Assembly: GCF_004358345.1 (NCBI RefSeq)
Contig: NZ_CP037952.1
Span: 5,215,457-5,279,456, forward strand
Source: Parashewanella spongiae
Lineage (GTDB): Bacteria; Pseudomonadota; Gammaproteobacteria; Enterobacterales; Shewanellaceae
Direction of reading: 5' to 3'
Length of the DNA stretch: 64,000 nucleotides
The notes under the pieces were generated by a model that worked only from the letters and a program-made list of their open reading frames with translations, was not told the DNA's origin and searched no databases. The position numbers and the translations under genes were made by a program. Shown here in pieces: positions 18,811 to 28,165 of the stretch (its first letter is position 1; every line of letters begins with the position of its first letter).

Positions 18811-19475
18811 TAACTATCTTCCTCAAAAACTTGATAGTGAGTTTGACGCGTTGGCTGCGGGAAACCCGGCTGATGCTCGATCCACTGCCAACCGACTCCA
18901 TTGTGGTTTCCACCATATAAAGGATCGAGCGTCACGGACTCAAGCAGATAATAAAGCAAGAGTGATAACCAGTTTTCACCCGTTTGACTGCGATTTACAC
19001 GCTCAAGTAATGCTTGCTGATCTTGTTCTGACAACTCAATAAATGCATTTTGGTAATGTTTATTGGCCGAATCTTCCAGCCAACCTAGCCCTTTTATAAT
19101 AAAAGCTTTATCACCATCGTCTTGATTACTGGGTTCGGCCAGCGCCCACTCTAAGTAATTAAAAGCGTCTAAATCGGCGGCCGAAGGGCCATTGCCATCA
19201 TCAGGAAATAACAGCAATTGCACTTGTTTAATCACGCGAGTTTGCTCTGCGCTAAACGATACTTTAGCTGCCTTAAAATTGTTCGCGAGGAGTTCAATCT
19301 CCGAACTACTTGAGACTTGCTCAGTAGCCAAAGAGGGCTTTGTTAGCCCAACACTGGCAAGCAATGTTAACGCAGAGGTGCTTTGCAAAAACTGACGGCG
19401 ACTCAGTCCTTTTGCAAACATAGGCGTTGCAGGCTCAAGTGATGCTGATTTTACTTTAAAGTGAAATAAGCTCAT
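18810..19475 (-). CDS. Gluconate 2-dehydrogenase subunit 3-like protein, Tat exported
   Basis: A twin-arginine signal (SRRQFLQSTSALTLLASVG) starts near residue 25, followed by the small helical domain of the gluconate 2-dehydrogenase gamma-subunit family. In characterised systems this subunit helps the flavoprotein mature and cross the membrane. The frame extends to 19496, but I choose the ATG at 19475 because GAGG precedes it and because it forms the same TAATG overlap with the upstream gene that is seen at the next junction. It is the middle gene of a three-gene operon. No cytochrome subunit gene is adjacent. Confidence 0.8.
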   Translation of the reverse strand: MSLFHFKVKSASLEPATPMFAKGLSRRQFLQSTSALTLLASVGLTKPSLATEQVSSSSEIELLANNFKAAKVSFSAEQTRVIKQVQLLLFPDDGNGPSAADLDAFNYLEWALAEPSNQDDGDKAFIIKGLGWLEDSANKHYQNAFIELSEQDQQALLERVNRSQTGENWLSLLLYYLLESVTLDPLYGGNHNGVGWQWIEHQPGFPQPTRQTHYQVFEEDS

Positions 19476-20074
19476 TAGCACACCTCTTGCTGACATGATG
19501 TTTTTTGCCAGCGGGCAATGTGTGTATCAAACGCATCGGGAATATTATCTCGGTGCACAACAACGCCATTGATATCAATAATAAATTCAGTCGGTGCGCC
19601 CCAAACATGGTAGCTTTTAGTTATCACAGCCTCATCATCAAAGGCCATTGGGTAATCCGTTTGATGCTCGGTTTGAAATTCGCTGATGGCACCGAGATTA
19701 TCACTCCATGATGTGTTAATGGCTAATATTTCAATATCTTGTCTATATTGCCTAGCGATGGCATTAATTTTAGGAATTTTCTTTATACAGTAGCCACACC
19801 AAGTATTCCAAAAAATTAAATACACCGGCTTTTTGCCTTTGTAGTCCGCTAATGAAAATTGGCTGCCATTAAGGCGTTGTATAACAAACTGAGGTGCAAC
19901 GTCACCTACTGCCAAAAATTTTTTAGACTGAGACGAAATTTCTGTTGCTGCAACTTGCGTCGTCATCAAGCAGCCAAAAATAAATAGCCATTTTACTATC
20001 ATGTTTCTCATCATCATCCTGTGATCGTTTGAGATAATCTTAGTAGTAGAGAAAGGTGAGTTGAAGGTTTTCAT
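19475..20074 (-). CDS. TlpA-like periplasmic thioredoxin
   Basis: The mature part is a TlpA/ResA-type thioredoxin fold with the redox motif WCGYC near residue 95 and a cis-proline region (WGAPTEFIID). An uncleaved or cleaved N-terminal segment (about 25-43) targets it to the periplasm. The true start may be an internal ATG at 20017 or 20002. Its TAA overlaps the ATG of the subunit 3-like gene. It may keep cysteines of the GMC partner reduced, which is inference from the operon only. Two further cysteines lie at the extreme C-terminus (SCQQEVC). Confidence 0.8.
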   Translation of the reverse strand: MKTFNSPFSTTKIISNDHRMMMRNMIVKWLFIFGCLMTTQVAATEISSQSKKFLAVGDVAPQFVIQRLNGSQFSLADYKGKKPVYLIFWNTWCGYCIKKIPKINAIARQYRQDIEILAINTSWSDNLGAISEFQTEHQTDYPMAFDDEAVITKSYHVWGAPTEFIIDINGVVVHRDNIPDAFDTHIARWQKTSCQQEVC

Positions 20075-20113
20075 TCAAACTCTTTTTGTTAGCGACACAA
20101 ATTATGATCTAAA

Positions 20114-20143
20114 ACAAAAAAAGCCAGAGACTAGGCTCTGGCG
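20114..20143 (-). terminator. Terminator after lipoprotein gene
   Basis: On the minus strand GCCAGAG-CCTAGT-CTCTGGC is followed by TTTTTTTG, just beyond the stop of the 544-residue lipoprotein gene. Confidence 0.85.
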
Positions 20144-20163
20144 AGAAGGTCTATCAGTGAACA

Positions 20164-21798
20164 TTATTCTGTCGTGCTCGCAAGATCAAAACCTGCAAGC
20201 CCTAGGAAGTTGTATCTACCACGGTAATCTTCAGGTGTTTCATTTTCATTAGGTTTAGTTTCATCGAAAATATACTGGCTCTTGTATTCCAAGCCGCTTT
20301 CTGTGATCTCAAAAGTATTCATAGAGAATGATTCAAATGCACCAATGCTGTACAGATATTTATTATCCGGAGTAATGTACATGTCTTTGGTATCTCCTGC
20401 AGGCGCTGTATCCCTGCGGCGGGTGAAAGATATTAAATCATCAATGACATCATTGCTTTTTATTTTGTAAAAACTGATCACATTTGTACCAAAGCTGGAT
20501 ACGTACAAACGACTGCCGTCGGGACTTACTGCAGTCCAACATGCTTCATCGATATCATCATCTGGTGCTGTTGGAAAATGCCCTCCAAATTTAGGATTTT
20601 TCAATGAAATGCCATCACTATCATCAAATACGGTTAACCCCCAATCCTTTCTCAAATCTTTTGATAGATTGAAATTGCTTGCATAGATGATATCACTGCT
20701 TTCGTGCCCCCAACTGATGCCTATTGTGCCTGCGATACCTTCTATTCCCTTCTCCCTCCGATTGTTTAATATAGCACCGGTCATTGCATCAAAATCATAA
20801 ACATAGATTTTGCTCTCTCTTTGCTCTCTTTCTCCTGTTACCGAATTCGTTCTAGCTCTTGGATTATTAGTATAAAAATGTGCAATTCCCCAAGTTGACA
20901 CGGCTAGCTTTTTTCCATTTTCAGAAAATGTAACGGTAGTGGGACCACCGTACTTCCGATTATAAGTATCAAGAACTTTACCTCTAGGCAGTTCATCGTT
21001 TTCTTCGACTCCTGTTAGTTGTCCATTGCTGGTATCAAAACTAAAGAGTGTTATATTACGAAAATTATCTGAATTGTCTTCTTCTGACAAGTCCTTACGA
21101 TTTCCAATTCCATCAAAAAAGAAATCGTTACTTGGGTAACGTTCGAGATCCCCCTCACTATTACCTTCTTTATCGATACCACCTTTTTGTACGTTCGGGT
21201 TCCCCCATTGGTTACCGACTACCACCCAATATTCATTGTCAATTATTTGTCCATCAGTGTGTTTTTTAGGTGTATAAGTAATACTTACTGGTCGAGTACC
21301 TCCTGAATTAACAGGCGTACCTATTAATGCCAAGTCACCATTCGTTTTATCTACTGAAAATACGCTAATGCTTCCATGACTATTATCGGCACTCATTGCA
21401 CCAGCATTTACCACCAACATATAGCGATTTTCAGTACCATCAATGATTTGAATTGCACCTTGAGAATCAAAATCGCCACGAGCGTCACCACCAGCATGAA
21501 TATCTCCCCTATTGTTATTCGCTCCACCCGTGCCGCCCGTTGGAAAACTTAATTCATTGGCTAAGCTACCATCGTCATAGCGTGTTAGCCTAAGTACGGC
21601 ATTGGTTGCGCCTTCACTGGTTTGAGAATTTGTTGTGGTATAGATAAACCCTAATGCTTTTGCTGTTGGGTCTGTGGGGTTAGTTGTACTGCTTTTATTG
21701 CTAGAGCCACACGCACTTAACAACACGGTTAAGCAGCCAAAAAATAGAATCTTCCATCCATGAGAAAACAACTTATTACTTTGTGTCACTTTTTGCAT
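20164..21798 (-). CDS. Beta-propeller lipoprotein, paralogue 1
   Basis: A lipoprotein signal ends in LLSACGSS (Cys near residue 30), followed by a Ser/Thr/Asn-rich linker. The body has repeats such as SISVFSVDKTNGDL, NITLFSFDTSNGQL and RLYVSSFGTNVISFYKI, typical of seven-bladed YncE/lactonase-like propellers. It is closely related to the next gene upstream (22597-24096), so a duplication occurred. The partner or substrate is unknown; the location is outer or inner membrane, facing periplasm or surface. A CRP-like site lies at 22154-22169, but MITE C2 now sits between it and the gene. Confidence 0.7.
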   Translation of the reverse strand: MQKVTQSNKLFSHGWKILFFGCLTVLLSACGSSNKSSTTNPTDPTAKALGFIYTTTNSQTSEGATNAVLRLTRYDDGSLANELSFPTGGTGGANNNRGDIHAGGDARGDFDSQGAIQIIDGTENRYMLVVNAGAMSADNSHGSISVFSVDKTNGDLALIGTPVNSGGTRPVSITYTPKKHTDGQIIDNEYWVVVGNQWGNPNVQKGGIDKEGNSEGDLERYPSNDFFFDGIGNRKDLSEEDNSDNFRNITLFSFDTSNGQLTGVEENDELPRGKVLDTYNRKYGGPTTVTFSENGKKLAVSTWGIAHFYTNNPRARTNSVTGEREQRESKIYVYDFDAMTGAILNNRREKGIEGIAGTIGISWGHESSDIIYASNFNLSKDLRKDWGLTVFDDSDGISLKNPKFGGHFPTAPDDDIDEACWTAVSPDGSRLYVSSFGTNVISFYKIKSNDVIDDLISFTRRRDTAPAGDTKDMYITPDNKYLYSIGAFESFSMNTFEITESGLEYKSQYIFDETKPNENETPEDYRGRYNFLGLAGFDLASTTE

Positions 21799-21864
21799 AA
21801 TAATTGTCTCACTTGTAAATAGTTACGAGCTTTAATGAGCATCAGATCGGGTTGAATAATTCAA

Positions 21865-22098
21865 CCTAAAAACATCAGTTGAACGCTGAGTATACGAGTA
21901 ACTGCTTGAGCAATAAGATGATTTTATCATCATGACTTTCATCCAATGAGTGAAGTGCTCTACGTTCACAAGCTTGCTAAAATGACTGTTATCTGCGTTG
22001 TAACTTTTGCAAGTAGAACAACTACTTGCTGCAAGTTACGCCTTGCTTTCAACCATTATTTCTACGCTTGAGAACGCAGTCAACTGAATGTTTCTAGG
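21865..22098 (+). mobile_element. MITE family C, copy C2
   Basis: This 234-bp element has perfect TTCAA duplications (21860-21864 and 22099-22103) and the CCTAAAAACATCAGTTGA end. It has inserted in the upstream region of lipoprotein paralogue 1, only 66 bp from its start codon. Confidence 0.88.
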
Positions 22099-22153
22099 TT
22101 CAATGGAAACTGCACTAGGACGCCAGATGATTCCACTTTAGTAGAGTTAATGT

Positions 22154-22169
22154 TGTGATCTGCAGCACA
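22154..22169 (-). promoter_or_regulatory. CRP-like site upstream of paralogue 1
   Basis: TGTGA-TCTGCA-GCACA differs from TGTGA-N6-TCACA by one base. The surrounding TTAATGTTGTGA is also found at the CRP-like site of paralogue 2, so the site was probably inherited with the gene duplication. Confidence 0.5.
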
Positions 22170-22215
22170 CAAAGCAGAACCGACAATGTGACATTAAACG
22201 AACAAAAGGTTTGAA

Positions 22216-22478
22216 CCTAAATATATCAGTTGAACGCACAATTTAACTTTAATCTATTAAAGTTAAATACAAGATTAAACAACCCGAATTCACCCATCAG
22301 GTGAGTGCTTAACATTCATATACTTGCCAAAATCACCACTAGCTGCGTTATAAATTTTGCAAGTAGAAACGAAGTAACGACAGTCTTGTATGTCGGTAAC
22401 CACTACTTGCTGCTATTCATGCCTTGCTATCAATAATTTTTTCTGCGTATATGAACGCTCCCAACCGATTTATTTAGG
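22216..22478 (+). mobile_element. MITE family D, copy D2
   Basis: This 263-bp element matches D1 over its length, with TTGAA duplications at 22211-22215 and 22479-22483. The hairpin module (one base changed) is at 22378-22395. Confidence 0.88.
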
Positions 22479-22513
22479 TTGAAGATAGTGACGCTGTGTG
22501 GGTATTCAAGGCA

Positions 22514-22546
22514 TAAAAAAACCAGAGCAAGAAACTCTGGTTTTTT
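22514..22546 (-). terminator. Bidirectional terminator after paralogue 2
   Basis: The stem AACCAGAG ... CTCTGGTT is flanked by A and T runs on either side, so it can act on both strands. It lies about 50 bp after the stop of paralogue 2. Confidence 0.88.
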
Positions 22547-22596
22547 GTTATTTTGCCGCTAATTAGTTTGGTTTGACACTCATTGTCGATACCAAA

Positions 22597-24096
22597 TCAG
22601 TTAGCAGACTGAACATCAAATCCAGCAAGACCAAGGAAGTTATATGCCCCTGCGTTACCTTGCTCGTCTTTTGTTTCATTAAATTGATATTGTGACTTGT
22701 ACGTTAAACCAGTATCCGTGATTTCAAACGTGTTCATTGAGAAAGTGTTAAATGCACCTAGGTTATAGAGATACTTGTTATCAGAAGTAATGTACATGTC
22801 TTTAGAATCACCCGCTGGTACCGCATCTCCTCGTAATTCGACAGCCAGATTTTGTTTGACGCTACCGTCACTGTTTAAGCTAAATGCTGTTATCGAGTTA
22901 GAACCAAAGCTTGAAACGTACAAACGAGAGCCTTCTGGATTCAATACCGTCCAGCAAGCTTCATCAACCACATTTTCTGGTCCTGTTTTAAAGTTTTGTG
23001 CTTTATAAACCACATTACCCGCATCTTTTAATACAGTAAGGCCATTATTTTTCATATCATTAGTTAGATTGAAATTACTGGCGTATACAATTGAGTCATT
23101 ACTGCGCGCCCAATTAATCCCAATCGTACCTGAAATACCAGACTGATCGAACTGGCGCCTATGTGCAGTTTTCCCCGTCGATTTATTAAAGTTATACACA
23201 TAAACACGGCTACGGCGTTGATATTTCATATTGCCAGATTCATTCGTAAGCAAAGGTGTTGCAGTATGTAAATGTGCAATCCCCCACGTGGATACCGCAA
23301 GTTTGGTGCCGTCATCAGAAAAAGTGATCGACGCAGGGCCACCATGCTCCCGGCGGTATTTATCAAGTACACGCTCTTCGGTAAGTTTGCCTTCTGACGC
23401 ATCGAAGCTAAATAATGTGATATTACGCTCTTCATCAGTAGAATGAATGGCAATTAAATTGTGTAGAGGAGAGAAAAATTCGGGACTTGGATAAAACTCA
23501 GCAGATGTTTCTCCATCGCCACCCTTTTGAACATTAGGGTTATCCCATTGGTTGGCAACAACCACCCAGTATTTATCCGCTTCTCCACTTTTCTTAACCG
23601 CAGCAATACTAACTGGACGTTGACCACCAGAAGATACGTTGTTGCCCATGATGGTCAAATCGCCGTTGCTTTTATCAATCGAAAAAACTGAAATAGAATC
23701 ATCGCCAGCATTCACAGCCAGTAAATAATCACCCACAATTTGCACCGCACCTTGTGAGTCGAAATCACCATGAGCATCACCACCTGCACCACGGTTCGCG
23801 TCACCGATACCATTAGTTTCATATTTGGTTTCGTCTGTTAGGCTTCCATCTTCATGTCGAGTGAGTCGTAACACGAGATTATCCGCTTCACCATTTGTTG
23901 TGGTATATAAATAACCACTGATTGGAGAGCCATTGTTACCATTGTTACTATTTTCACTACCACCACCTGGCTTGGTTGGGTTTGTTGGGCTCACAGTATT
24001 TGAGTTACCAGATCCGCAAGCCGTAACAAGCAGGGCTAAACATCCTAAAATTAATACCTTCCATCCCTGAGAAACATGTTCAGTTCGATTCTTCAT
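22597..24096 (-). CDS. Beta-propeller lipoprotein, paralogue 2
   Basis: The protein is the sister of 20164-21798, with matching order of repeats (SISVFSIDKSNGDL, RNITLFSFDASEGKL, YVSSFGSNSITAFSL) and a lipobox LLVTACGSG. The open frame runs to 24150. I choose the ATG at 24096 because it aligns with the start of the sister protein and shares the same GAGA-type leader. A propeller of YncE/lactonase type anchored by lipid is likely; the ligand is unknown. It has its own terminator and a perfect CRP consensus at 24347-24362, so carbon control is likely. Confidence 0.7.
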   Translation of the reverse strand: MKNRTEHVSQGWKVLILGCLALLVTACGSGNSNTVSPTNPTKPGGGSENSNNGNNGSPISGYLYTTTNGEADNLVLRLTRHEDGSLTDETKYETNGIGDANRGAGGDAHGDFDSQGAVQIVGDYLLAVNAGDDSISVFSIDKSNGDLTIMGNNVSSGGQRPVSIAAVKKSGEADKYWVVVANQWDNPNVQKGGDGETSAEFYPSPEFFSPLHNLIAIHSTDEERNITLFSFDASEGKLTEERVLDKYRREHGGPASITFSDDGTKLAVSTWGIAHLHTATPLLTNESGNMKYQRRSRVYVYNFNKSTGKTAHRRQFDQSGISGTIGINWARSNDSIVYASNFNLTNDMKNNGLTVLKDAGNVVYKAQNFKTGPENVVDEACWTVLNPEGSRLYVSSFGSNSITAFSLNSDGSVKQNLAVELRGDAVPAGDSKDMYITSDNKYLYNLGAFNTFSMNTFEITDTGLTYKSQYQFNETKDEQGNAGAYNFLGLAGFDVQSAN

Positions 24097-24346
24097 AATT
24101 CTCTCACTAGCGACGTTGATAGGTGCTTCTATGGTCACTGAGTGATCCACTTAGAAACAGTTAATGTGGGGCAGTGATTATTATGTTTCTCTCATCAGTT
24201 AAAACGTCCGTCCACTTCGTATATTTCATGAGGAACACGAACTTTTGATGTAAATCCTGCCTCCATAGTGTTGTTCTATAAGATGAAATCGAGCTAAGAA
24301 CAGAGCACAACCGAAGGCGATACTCCCATCACGCTTTAGTTAATGT

Positions 24347-24362
24347 TGTGACACAGATCACA
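24347..24362 (-). promoter_or_regulatory. CRP site upstream of paralogue 2
   Basis: TGTGA-CACAGA-TCACA is a perfect CRP consensus palindrome, about 250 bp before the chosen start. No other gene start is near, since the zinc permease gene ends convergently at 24427. Confidence 0.7.
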
Positions 24363-24389
24363 CAAACATTGTGCGGTAAAAAATAGAAA

Positions 24390-24406
24390 GCAGCCATTAA
24401 GGCTGC
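24390..24406 (-). terminator. Terminator after zinc permease gene
   Basis: GCAGCC-TTAAT-GGCTGC on the minus strand is followed by a T-rich tract (TTTCTATTTTTT). It lies about 20 bp after the permease stop. Confidence 0.65.
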
Positions 24407-24426
24407 ATTCAGTCTTGGAAGGTAAG

Positions 24427-25197
24427 TTATGAATTTTTTAGTGATTTTTTAGCGGATAGCACCCGAAATGCAATCGTCACCATACTGAGGCAAACGACAA
24501 TCATTGCGCCACTGGGTAAATCAAATGTCATTGACAATAACAACCCCAGTAAATAGCCCATCATACCAACCCCATAGGCCCACCATATAGCACTAAGATT
24601 CATCATTTTATTTACCGCCAGAGCAGGCAAAATTAAACTGCTAAACACTAAATACACGCCAACTAACTCGACAGATAAAGTAATAACCAATGCAAAGAGC
24701 AAATAAAAGCCTCTGCCATGCATCAAGGATGGACGCATTATCAAAGTCAGCAAAATTACGCCATACACAATGCTAGGCAGCAACAATTGCTCCCAACTTA
24801 CCCATAAAATTTGCCCAGACATTAGTTGCTTGAGCAGCTCTGCACCATGTGCATCTTTGGCCAAAATCAGCATACCAAACACGGCGGCCAGTACATATAA
24901 GCTGCCGATCATGGCTTCAAGCTCGTCAGCAAAGTATTTAGCTAATTGAGCAATCAACAAGGCACCGACTACTGCGCATACCGCAGGCAACCAAACTTGA
25001 ACAAACGGCAACATCGTTAAATCATGCTGTGTTCGTGCAAAAATAGCTCCCAAAGCCGCAATTTGCGCAATGGCTAAATCGATGAAAATAATGCCCCGCT
25101 TGAGCACTTGTCGTCCAAACAACACGTGAGTTGAAAGCACCAATATTCCGGTAATCAAAGCTGGAACTAAAAGCAGCAACATATCAAAATCCATCAT
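24427..25197 (-). CDS. Zinc/manganese-type ABC transporter permease
   Basis: The 256-residue protein has about seven or eight membrane segments and the ABC-3 permease pattern (GRQVLKRGIIFIDLAIAQIA, then LPSGAMIVVC), like ZnuB. It would form the inner-membrane channel of a zinc importer. It overlaps the substrate-binding protein gene by four bases (ATGA), so the two are coupled. An ATPase subunit would be required, but none is encoded in this cluster. Confidence 0.85.
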   Translation of the reverse strand: MMDFDMLLLLVPALITGILVLSTHVLFGRQVLKRGIIFIDLAIAQIAALGAIFARTQHDLTMLPFVQVWLPAVCAVVGALLIAQLAKYFADELEAMIGSLYVLAAVFGMLILAKDAHGAELLKQLMSGQILWVSWEQLLLPSIVYGVILLTLIMRPSLMHGRGFYLLFALVITLSVELVGVYLVFSSLILPALAVNKMMNLSAIWWAYGVGMMGYLLGLLLSMTFDLPSGAMIVVCLSMVTIAFRVLSAKKSLKNS

Positions 25198-26096
25198 TGC
25201 CCACTCTCTAGCAACAAATTAATCACGCTGTCATAGAGACTAAAAAGATCTTGACTGTCATCATTACCACCGATGGACATAGGCAATACAACCATTGGGA
25301 TCTTTGCTCGCTTGGATAGCCACTCTCCGCCCCGAGTATCTTGATAAGAAGTCAATATCACTGCTGTCACACGCTGGTTGTTCGCTGATTTCAGCAATTG
25401 TGCCAAATGACTTGTGGTTGGAGCCAGCCCAGGCTTTGGCTCCAAATCATCCACCTGGTTGATTTGTAACCATTTAAACAAATAACGAAAACTGCTGTGG
25501 TAAGCAATAACATTTTTGCCTTGCAGAGCTATCGCTTTTTGTTGCCAACGTGTTATGGCTTGTTGCCATTTATGCTCAAACACCTCGTATTGTTGATGAT
25601 AATGGACTGATTGACTTGGATCGACATGGCTCAGTCGTTTCATCAGTGCTTTCGCGATGAGCAATAACCGATTAGGATCGAAGTGTACGTGTGGATTTCC
25701 TTTTTCATGAACATCTCCCATACTCCGATCGACCTTGTCCAGTTTGTCTAAGGTCTCAACTTGCTCAGTAGCAAAAAACAAGCCTTTGCTTTTGTCACGA
25801 ACTCTGGCGTTGGCCGCTTTCATTTGCAATACAGGTAACCAGCCAATTTCAAGATCCGCGCCCGCACAAACCACTAAATCAGCCCGTCTCATCTTGGCAA
25901 TTAAACTAGGTCTAGCTTGAATATGATGCGGATCTTGCAACGCAGTCGTTGCCGAATATACCTTAGCATCCGGTGCAAGTTCTTTAACTAAAGCTGCATA
26001 TTCTGGCTCACAAGCAAACACATTTAGGGCTGCATGGGTCATTTGACTCAGCCCAAGCAGGGCTGTTGCCAAGAGTAGTTTAGAATTGATGTGCAC
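25194..26096 (-). CDS. Zinc ABC transporter substrate-binding protein (ZnuA-like)
   Basis: A signal peptide (about 1-22) is followed by a cluster A-I metal-binding fold. Ligand histidines are visible in DPHHIQ (near 57), NPHVHFD (near 135) and AYHSSFRY (near 200). It delivers periplasmic zinc, or possibly manganese, to the permease encoded next. The His-rich loop common in ZnuA is absent, but the outer-membrane gene upstream has one. It overlaps that gene by 17 bases. Confidence 0.88.
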   Translation of the reverse strand: MHINSKLLLATALLGLSQMTHAALNVFACEPEYAALVKELAPDAKVYSATTALQDPHHIQARPSLIAKMRRADLVVCAGADLEIGWLPVLQMKAANARVRDKSKGLFFATEQVETLDKLDKVDRSMGDVHEKGNPHVHFDPNRLLLIAKALMKRLSHVDPSQSVHYHQQYEVFEHKWQQAITRWQQKAIALQGKNVIAYHSSFRYLFKWLQINQVDDLEPKPGLAPTTSHLAQLLKSANNQRVTAVILTSYQDTRGGEWLSKRAKIPMVVLPMSIGGNDDSQDLFSLYDSVINLLLESGQ

Positions 26097-27306
26097 TGTG
26101 AGCTCCTAGTGTCATGATAAATTGCAAAGTAATGCTATTTTCATTCGTTGGTAAGAACATTTCAGTACCGTCTTGATGAGTGTATTGCAAACGGATCGTC
26201 GAAAAATGGCTATGATGATAGGAAAGTTGCAGCTCAGTCTCTTTCAAGCTGGCGCTTTCTAACACTTCTTCATGTAAATGATAAGTATCAATACGGCCAT
26301 ATCGTACACCTGTCGACCACTGAGGTGAAAATTGGTAAACACCACTGATATACCAAGCTTGATGATCTTTATCCAATTCCGATTGGTGCTCGATTTCTTC
26401 AGCAAGGAAAATGTCGGTCAAACGGAAATACTCACCACTTAATGTTAAGTGCTGATACTTATAATTACCCTGTGGCGCCCATTTATAAACAACGTCTGCA
26501 CTAAATAAGTTTTTACCAGTAAAAGAGGCTCCATGGTTATGCCCTGCTTGCTCTTCGTGGTCATGTTCACCTTCATGCTCATCATTATGATGATCTTCGT
26601 GCTCGTCATGATCTGCTTCATCATCATGATGCTCAGCGGCGAATGCTTGGCCGTTTTCATTTCGTAAATAACTTAGCCCTAACTGCCACGAACTGCTATT
26701 ACCTATATCACCACCAAATTTATTGTAAAAGGTATAAGCTCCTACTGATTTAGCCTCACCTTTTAGTTCTTCAGCTTGCAGTTTTTGACCTTTAAAGGCC
26801 TCAATCCCTATGGCCCAATAAATATCTGTTGGTGCGATGTAATCAATGCGAACACCGTCATCAAAATAATGACTGCCTAAGAAAGCTCGATAGGCAGCAG
26901 GTCTATCGACAAAAGCGTCTGTATGTAAATGCTGATTATTCAAATAACCGATGTCTGACATAAAACGGCCAGCACGCACCGAAAAACCATTTGGTAAAGC
27001 CTGAGTTTGGATAAAGGCTTCTTCTATTTCAAATTCGGTATCACCATCAGCCGATTCAATAACACTGGTCAGTTTGCCGTAAAAAGCATTATCAACCGCA
27101 CCACTTAATGCCAATTCTGTCTCACCCAGTCCAAAACCCTCAGCCTTTTCTGAAAGCACTTTCTCAGAATTTTGGTAGTAACCATTGAGCACACCGCTAA
27201 TATTCAAACCTGAATCTTGTGGATTTTTCGCTTGTACATTAGCCACAAAAGCAATAGGCAAAACAGTGAACAAACCTAATTTTGAAACGTTAATTTTAGC
27301 TGTCAT
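26080..27306 (-). CDS. Outer-membrane beta-barrel with His-rich loop, zinc-linked
   Basis: A signal peptide (cleavage after VQA, residue 26) leads to alternating beta-strands typical of a porin-like barrel ending near a terminal aromatic (HQF). A loop around residues 220-260 is packed with His, Asp and Glu (HDEHEDHHNDEHEGEHDHEE), an obvious metal-binding lure. It is the first gene of the transporter operon, so it probably lets zinc across the outer membrane. It lacks a recognisable TonB plug domain, so I call it a porin-like barrel rather than a TonB receptor. Zur control is likely but I see only weak operator candidates. Confidence 0.7.
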   Translation of the reverse strand: MTAKINVSKLGLFTVLPIAFVANVQAKNPQDSGLNISGVLNGYYQNSEKVLSEKAEGFGLGETELALSGAVDNAFYGKLTSVIESADGDTEFEIEEAFIQTQALPNGFSVRAGRFMSDIGYLNNQHLHTDAFVDRPAAYRAFLGSHYFDDGVRIDYIAPTDIYWAIGIEAFKGQKLQAEELKGEAKSVGAYTFYNKFGGDIGNSSSWQLGLSYLRNENGQAFAAEHHDDEADHDEHEDHHNDEHEGEHDHEEQAGHNHGASFTGKNLFSADVVYKWAPQGNYKYQHLTLSGEYFRLTDIFLAEEIEHQSELDKDHQAWYISGVYQFSPQWSTGVRYGRIDTYHLHEEVLESASLKETELQLSYHHSHFSTIRLQYTHQDGTEMFLPTNENSITLQFIMTLGAHSAHQF

Positions 27307-27556
27307 AACTCTTCCTTATCGGCAGCGTAAAACCGCCACCGACGTATTGCTCTGCCAAAAATACAAGATTGAGTATTCTGAGTTCAAGACTCGCAAACCA
27401 CACTATTCATACAAGTAACCGTGTGAAATAGTATTACGCTCAATGAACTATCTTTATGGCAGAAGCTTTAATCAATATTCATAAGCAACAACGCGCTTTC
27501 CAATAAATGGATTAAGCCCGCTATCGCAAGAAAACACTTTAATTTGTGAATAAAAA

Positions 27557-27850
27557 CTAGAGCAGGAAACTTGGAGGAGCACGGCTGGAATAAGCCGTTG
27601 TGGTGAAAGAAAAATAAGGTTGTAACTCGAACTGCTGACGCTCATATCCTTGAGGAATAAAAGGTAAGGATAAGCTTGAACTTTTTACAGCATTACTGAG
27701 CTGATGCTGATGAAAACACAGCGTACAATGACCATTAATGCCATCATTAATGTGACTCACTGAGTGCGCTGAAGCCGCAAACGACAGCAGCATCAATATA
27801 GCACTTAGCCATATTGCCCACGTTCGTTGACTTCGAAGAGAAAATCGCAC
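27557..27850 (-). CDS. Small periplasmic zinc-chaperone-like protein
   Basis: The 97-residue protein has a signal peptide (to about ASA, residue 28) and the motif HCTLCFHQHQL, followed by an SRAPPSFLL tail. Short proteins of this design accompany zinc uptake operons in Vibrio and Shewanella relatives and are annotated as zinc chaperones. It lies upstream of the barrel gene on the same strand, 250 bp away. A possible weak Zur-like sequence (GAATGTTATTGTGATT, minus strand, ending near 27880) is just upstream of it. Confidence 0.65.
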   Translation of the reverse strand: MRFSLRSQRTWAIWLSAILMLLSFAASAHSVSHINDGINGHCTLCFHQHQLSNAVKSSSLSLPFIPQGYERQQFELQPYFSFTTTAYSSRAPPSFLL

Positions 27851-28165
27851 TAAACTATCCGCTAATCACAATAACATTCTCGTTAGTGTAAACGAAGCTG
27901 TAAATATCAATCAATAACTCTGCGCAGAAAAATCAAAGTTATGACTTTTAACCCACATTCCGCACCTTTTAAATCAAATAAAAACATTAAAATTTCAACA
28001 GGTTAATAACCAACTTCAAATATCAATAACTTACGATTTATTAAAATTCCTATTTATTTTCAAATAGTTGAAATTTGTATTTTATATAGAATGAAGTTCC
28101 ATTTGCTTTATCCATTTAAATTTAATTATTTTTCAATCGAATACAGGTGCGGAACGTAGGTTTTA

